From: DASUME01 sp041179425
GTDB taxonomy: Bacteria > Myxococcota_A > Polyangia > Polyangiales > DASUME01
Reading direction: 5' to 3'
DNA: 9,205 nucleotides
Assembly (NCBI GenBank): GCA_041179425.1
Contig: JBEGTL010000312.1
Coordinates: 1-9,205, forward strand
Part shown: positions 5,838 through 9,205 of the stretch, in pieces
How the letters are laid out: each line of letters starts with the position of its first letter
Position numbering within the stretch: position 1 is the stretch's first letter
Notes under the pieces: model-generated
Databases searched by the model: none
What the model was told of the DNA's origin: nothing
Seen by the model: the letters and a program-made list of their open reading frames with translations, nothing else
Position numbers and translations under genes: made by a program

Positions 5838-6419
5838 CCTGGCCGCGGCACGTTGGTGTTGGAGCGTCCCCAGGGAGGGGTCCATCAGCTTCCGCTAGTC
5901 GGTGCCGTCGGTCTCGAGGACGGCCTCGAGATCGAGATCCTCTACAACAAGCGCAGCAACACCCTCCCGAGCGAGTTTGGTGGTGCATTCGAGGCGTTCG
6001 GTCGCTACCGCGAGATCACCAAGGTGCATCGCCTGCAAGGGACGGCGTTTGCCATGGTGCGCGTGTTCGTGGCCGACTCCATCCATCGTCTGTTTCCCAA
6101 ACGCGCCATCGAGCACAACAAGCTGCTGGCGCTGACGTTTCAGTGCGGCGGCAGCGCGGTCGAAAACATGCACCAGCGCACGACCATCGAGCTTGCGGAC
6201 ATCGTGGTGTCGCGCCACCTGGGCTGTGCCGTCGGTGCGCCCATCGCGAAGATCCTGCGTCAGACCTACGGGGCCGATCGCCGGCTCTCGTACGCGGGCC
6301 TGTCGTGGTATCGCGGTGACGCGTTCGAGATGGACATCACGCGGCCCCGGGCGCTCGTCGAGGAGAGCGCAACGGCGCTGATCGCGCCCAAAATGCGCGC
6401 GAAGAAGCCGTCGGCGTAA
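5838..6419 (+). pseudogene. GntR-family regulator remnant: UTRA ligand-binding domain without its DNA-binding domain
   Basis: The first residues in this frame, P-G-R-G-T-L-V-L-E-R-P, look like the tip of the winged helix of a GntR regulator (usually R-G-x-G-T-F-V). An apparently complete UTRA effector domain follows over about 145 residues: F-A-M-V-R-V-F-V-A-D in the middle, then R-T-T-I-E-L-A, L-G-C-A-V-G-A-P-I, and the typical end L-S-Y-A-G-L-S-W-Y-R-G-D-A-F-E-M-D-I. UTRA domains of HutC-type regulators bind small effectors. The helix-turn-helix is absent: upstream DNA is a thiolase fragment in another frame. A TTG at 5853 is the first possible start and would give 188 residues, but no clear ribosome site precedes it. 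It is most likely a dead remnant. A free-standing UTRA protein is possible because the frame is intact to TAA 6417-6419. Confidence 0.72.
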
Positions 6420-6483
6420 GTTTTGTGCCGACCCTCAGCGGCGGACCAGGACGGCCGGCCAGGCGGTTTGGTACGCTCCCCCG

Positions 6484-6816
6484 GTGGCGGCCAAAAAGAA
6501 GACCCCTCCCCGCGGGCGCACGCTGGATCGCCAGCTCGAACGCAAACGCGAAAAGCTCCATCAGGCGCGGCAAAAGCTGGCCGCCCTCGACCCCGGCGGC
6601 AGCCCGTCGCGCCCGCTCGACGTGAGCTCGGCCTCGGTGGTGCAGGCGCGCGCCGAGAGCGAGCCGTGCCTGCGCTGTGGCCTACCCATGCGCTGCGACG
6701 AACACACCTCGGTCGAGGGTCCCAACGGGCTCTTGCGACTTGCCAGGTTGGAGTGCCGGGGCTGCGGCGCGGAGCGCGACTTTTTCCTGCGTATCGTAGG
6801 TAACCTGCTCAATTAG
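6484..6816 (+). CDS. Small zinc-ribbon protein of unknown function
   Basis: A 110-residue basic protein. Residues 1-36 are Lys/Arg-rich and probably one amphipathic helix (L-D-R-Q-L-E-R-K-R-E-K-L). Residues 60-103 form a likely zinc ribbon: Cys62-x2-Cys65 and Cys91-x2-Cys94, with an extra Cys71, on a L-x-C-R-G-C-G knuckle followed by R-D-F-F-L-R-I. The start is GTG at 6484, the only plausible one. No good ribosome site is present (AGGCGG at 6461 is too far away), so translation may be leaderless or weak. The stop TAG lies inside the 3' end of the convergent mfd gene, with 8 bp shared. The fold suggests nucleic-acid or protein binding, but I do not recognise the family and assign no function. 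GC-rich coding bias and the CxxC pairs make it a real gene rather than a shadow. Confidence 0.72.
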   Translation: MAAKKKTPPRGRTLDRQLERKREKLHQARQKLAALDPGGSPSRPLDVSSASVVQARAESEPCLRCGLPMRCDEHTSVEGPNGLLRLARLECRGCGAERDFFLRIVGNLLN

Positions 6817-9205
6817 CGCGCACCAGGGGCGACAGCTCCGAGAGCAAGGCCTGCACGCGGTCGATCGCGTCGCCCTCGTCGTGTTCGTCAAACCGTGCGC
6901 TGAGCTTGCGGTCGGGCGTGAGCTTGAAGCGGCTCTTTTGTTTGGCGACCAGGACGACCAGCGCTGCGACGTCGAGCGGAGAGTCGCCGGCCAAGTGTAA
7001 GGTCACGCGCGTGCGCGACGCCTCGCAGCCCAAGACGCGCATGCGACGTAGCTCGGGCTTGAGCGCCATCGCGCGAACGAACGTGCGCGCAGCGTCGGGC
7101 GCGGGACCAAAGCGGTCTTCCATCTCTTCGGCGATCGCCTCGACACCGGGTTCGCTGTCGGCGCTGGCAAACCGTTTGTAGAGCGAGAGCCGCACGCCCA
7201 CGTCGTCGATGTAGTCGTCGGGCAAGAGCAGCGGTGTCTCGAGGTTGAGGTCGGGGTCGACGTCGTGCACGACCGGCTGCCCGCGCAGCTCGGCGATGGC
7301 TTCTTCGAGCATCTTGAGGAACAGGTCGAAGCCGACCGCGCTCACGGTGCCGCTCTGCTCTGCGCCGAGCACATCGCCCGCGCCGCGCAGCTCGAGATCG
7401 AGCGAAGCGACCTTGAAGCCGGAGCCGAGCTCGGTGAACCGCTCGAGGGCTGCGATACGCATGCGCGCCTCGTCGCTCATCGCACTCGGCGGCGGCGCGA
7501 TCAGGTAACAGTACGCGCGCTCTTTGGAGCGACCCACGCGCCCACGCAGCTGGTAGAGCTGCGACAGTCCGTAGGTGTCCGCGCGATCGATTACCATGGT
7601 GTTGGCGCGCGGGATGTCGAGACCGCTCTCGATGATGGCGGTCGAACACAACACGTCGAACTTGCCGGCCACGAAGTCGGCCATCACGCGCTCGAGCGAG
7701 GCTTCGTTCATCTGTCCGTGGGCCATCGCGATGCGCGCCTCGGGCACCATCTCTTGAATGCGCGCGGCGCGCTCGGACAACGACTCGATGCGGTTGTGCA
7801 CCACGAAGGCCTGCCCGCCGCGCGCGAGCTCGCGTTTGATGGCTTCGCCCAGCACGTGCGGATCCCAGCGCGTGACGAACGTACGCACCGCCCGCCGATC
7901 GACCGGCGGCGTGGTGATCAACGACAGATCGCGCAGCCCCGACACCGCCATCTGCAAGGTGCGCGGGATGGGCGTCGCGCTCAGCGTCAGCACGTCGACG
8001 TGCGCGCGCATGGTCTTGATGCGCTCTTTGTGGGTGACGCCAAAGCGCTGCTCCTCGTCGACCACCAACAGCCCGAGGTTTTTGAAGTGTACGTCTTTGG
8101 AGAGCAGGCGGTGGGTCCCGATCAAGATGTCGACCGTGCCCGCCTTGATGCCGGCCAGCGTCTTTTGCTGATCTTCTTTGGTCACGAAGCGAGACAGCTG
8201 CGCAATCTCGATGGGGTAGCCGGCCATGCGCGTCTTGAACGACTGGGCGTGTTGCTGCGCGAGCACCGTGGTGGGGCATAGCACGGCCACCTGACGCCCC
8301 GACATCGCCACCCGAAACGCCGCGCGCATGGCCACTTCGGTCTTGCCAAAGCCCACGTCGCCGCACACCACGCGGTCCATGGCGCGCTTTTTTTCGAGGT
8401 CTTCCATCACGTCGTCGATGGCGCGCGTCTGGTCGGGCGTCTCGTCGAACTCGAAGCTGGCTTCGAACTCCTTGTAGCTGCGCTCTTCGGGAGGCAGCGG
8501 TGGGCGCTCGACGCCCGCGCGCTGCGCGTACAGCTTGAGCAGGTCGTCTGCCAGCTGCTTGACCTCGTCGCGCACGCGCGCCTTGGTCTTGCTGAAGGTC
8601 TGCCCGCCCAGCTTGTCGAGCTTGGGTACCTTGCCCTCGGCGCCCGAGTGCTTTTGGATCTGGTTGAGCCGGGTGACGGGCAAGAACAGCTTGCCGCCCA
8701 CGTACTCGACCAGCAGCACCTCGACGCTGACCGGCTTCATGCCCTGCAGCTCTTCGTAGCGAGACAGCGGCATCTGCTTTTTTTCGAGGCCGAGGTAGCG
8801 ACCGATGCCGTGCTCCACGTGCACCACGTAGTCGCCCACGGCCAGTGCACTCAGGTCGTCGAGGAACGCCTCGGTGTTGCTCTTCTTGGCCTTGCGCGCG
8901 GCGGCCGCGCGCGCGGGCTTGTCGCCAAACACCTCGCCCTCGGTGACGCAGGCGAGCGCCGCCGTGGCCAGCACGAACCCGTGGGACAGCTCGCCCAGCA
9001 CGATCTGCACCTTGCCGCTGATCGGTGCGCGCAGGTGCTCCGGCGTGAACGGCTCGACGCCGCGCGCGAGCTCGATGCCGTAGCCGCGGAACAGGCCCGC
9101 CATCCGGTCGCCCTGCGTGCGGGTGCGCGCCGTGAGCAGCACGCGCAGGCCGCTCTCGACGAACCCGTGCAACGTGTTGGCCAGCGGCGCGAGGGCGTCG
9201 GCGCG
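6809..9205 (-). CDS. mfd: Transcription-repair coupling factor Mfd (C-terminal ~800 residues; 5' end outside window)
   Basis: Mfd uses ATP to push stalled RNA polymerase off DNA and recruits UvrA for strand-specific excision repair. The frame is open to the right edge; the TTG at 9170-9172 is an internal Leu, and the 11 codons beyond it continue the protein. Of the usual 1,100-1,200 residues, 798 are visible. In order they are the end of the linker domain; the CarD-like RNA polymerase-interaction domain from about residue 119 (V-G-D-Y-V-V-H-V-E-H-G-I-G-R-Y); and the RecG-like motor, with Walker A G-D-V-G-F-G-K-T-E (Lys codon 8342-8344), the D-E-E-Q box (8048-8059), S-A-T-P-I-P-R-T-L and Q-L-R-G-R-V-G-R. 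The C-terminal autoinhibitory domain follows (L-L-L-P-D-D-Y-I, L-Y-K-R-F, E-M-E-D-R-F-G-P). All motor motifs look intact. The UvrB-like N-terminal modules lie outside the window. Stop is TGA at 6809-6811. Confidence 0.97.
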   Translation of the reverse strand, partial: RADALAPLANTLHGFVESGLRVLLTARTRTQGDRMAGLFRGYGIELARGVEPFTPEHLRAPISGKVQIVLGELSHGFVLATAALACVTEGEVFGDKPARAAAARKAKKSNTEAFLDDLSALAVGDYVVHVEHGIGRYLGLEKKQMPLSRYEELQGMKPVSVEVLLVEYVGGKLFLPVTRLNQIQKHSGAEGKVPKLDKLGGQTFSKTKARVRDEVKQLADDLLKLYAQRAGVERPPLPPEERSYKEFEASFEFDETPDQTRAIDDVMEDLEKKRAMDRVVCGDVGFGKTEVAMRAAFRVAMSGRQVAVLCPTTVLAQQHAQSFKTRMAGYPIEIAQLSRFVTKEDQQKTLAGIKAGTVDILIGTHRLLSKDVHFKNLGLLVVDEEQRFGVTHKERIKTMRAHVDVLTLSATPIPRTLQMAVSGLRDLSLITTPPVDRRAVRTFVTRWDPHVLGEAIKRELARGGQAFVVHNRIESLSERAARIQEMVPEARIAMAHGQMNEASLERVMADFVAGKFDVLCSTAIIESGLDIPRANTMVIDRADTYGLSQLYQLRGRVGRSKERAYCYLIAPPPSAMSDEARMRIAALERFTELGSGFKVASLDLELRGAGDVLGAEQSGTVSAVGFDLFLKMLEEAIAELRGQPVVHDVDPDLNLETPLLLPDDYIDDVGVRLSLYKRFASADSEPGVEAIAEEMEDRFGPAPDAARTFVRAMALKPELRRMRVLGCEASRTRVTLHLAGDSPLDVAALVVLVAKQKSRFKLTPDRKLSARFDEHDEGDAIDRVQALLSELSPLVRAN

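Noticed and set aside
7265..8281. 338-codon + strand frame opposite mfd
   Set aside because: Antisense shadow; the mfd motor motifs account for the sequence on the minus strand.
6888..8366. 492-codon minus-strand frame within mfd
   Set aside because: Out-of-frame shadow of mfd, dominated by Arg and Ala.
8386..8398. T-runs at 8388-8394 and 8778-8784 in matching GC...TCGAGG contexts, resembling terminators or a slippery site
   Set aside because: Both lie inside mfd and encode Glu-Lys-Lys on the minus strand; the frame continues intact through them and there is no hairpin at the right place.
1..9205. CRISPR arrays, tRNA or rRNA genes, insertion sequences
   Set aside because: No regularly spaced repeats, tRNA cloverleaf arms, rRNA landmarks or transposase motifs were seen on reading both strands.

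Overview
The window is GC-rich (strong G/C bias at third codon positions) and looks like chromosomal DNA of a myxobacterium or a relative (Myxococcota, probably Polyangia-like). The best lineage clue is the C-terminus of the protease at 4561-5448: a Cys, then one membrane helix, then an Arg-containing tail, as in MYXO-CTERM surface-anchoring signals. A winged-helix/TPR regulator and a hybrid-kinase-type receiver domain also fit this group.

Layout: (1) 1-221, the 3' end of a response-regulator receiver domain on the + strand. (2) 222-725, a gene-free stretch holding a large imperfect inverted repeat (arms about 292-347 and 514-570) centred almost exactly on a perfect 14-bp palindrome. (3) 726-3017, minus strand, a winged-helix DNA-binding protein with a long TPR-like region and no visible NTPase. 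(4) 3018-3433, a 416-bp divergent intergenic region with a strong hairpin built from repeated 8-mers and a pair of direct repeats 22 bp apart. (5) 3434-4552 and 4561-5448, a tight two-gene + strand operon: a lipoprotein with a secreted phospholipase A2-like domain resembling group XII, and a secreted, apparently membrane-anchored S1 serine protease. (6) about 5480-6419, a scar in which the middle of a thiolase is joined out of frame to a GntR-family regulator that has lost its DNA-binding domain. (7) 6484-6816, a small zinc-ribbon protein. (8) 6809-9205, minus strand, the transcription-repair coupling factor gene mfd, cut off at its 5' end by the window edge and overlapping the zinc-ribbon gene tail to tail by 8 bp.

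The most interesting unit is (3)-(5). A regulator of the OmpR/PhoB DNA-binding type faces an operon encoding two envelope hydrolases, with PhoB-like direct-repeat spacing between them. A plausible reading, which is inference, is a regulated surface lipase/protease pair used in predation, defence or envelope remodelling. The mfd/zinc-ribbon end is housekeeping sequence, and the thiolase/GntR stretch between records a past deletion or rearrangement.
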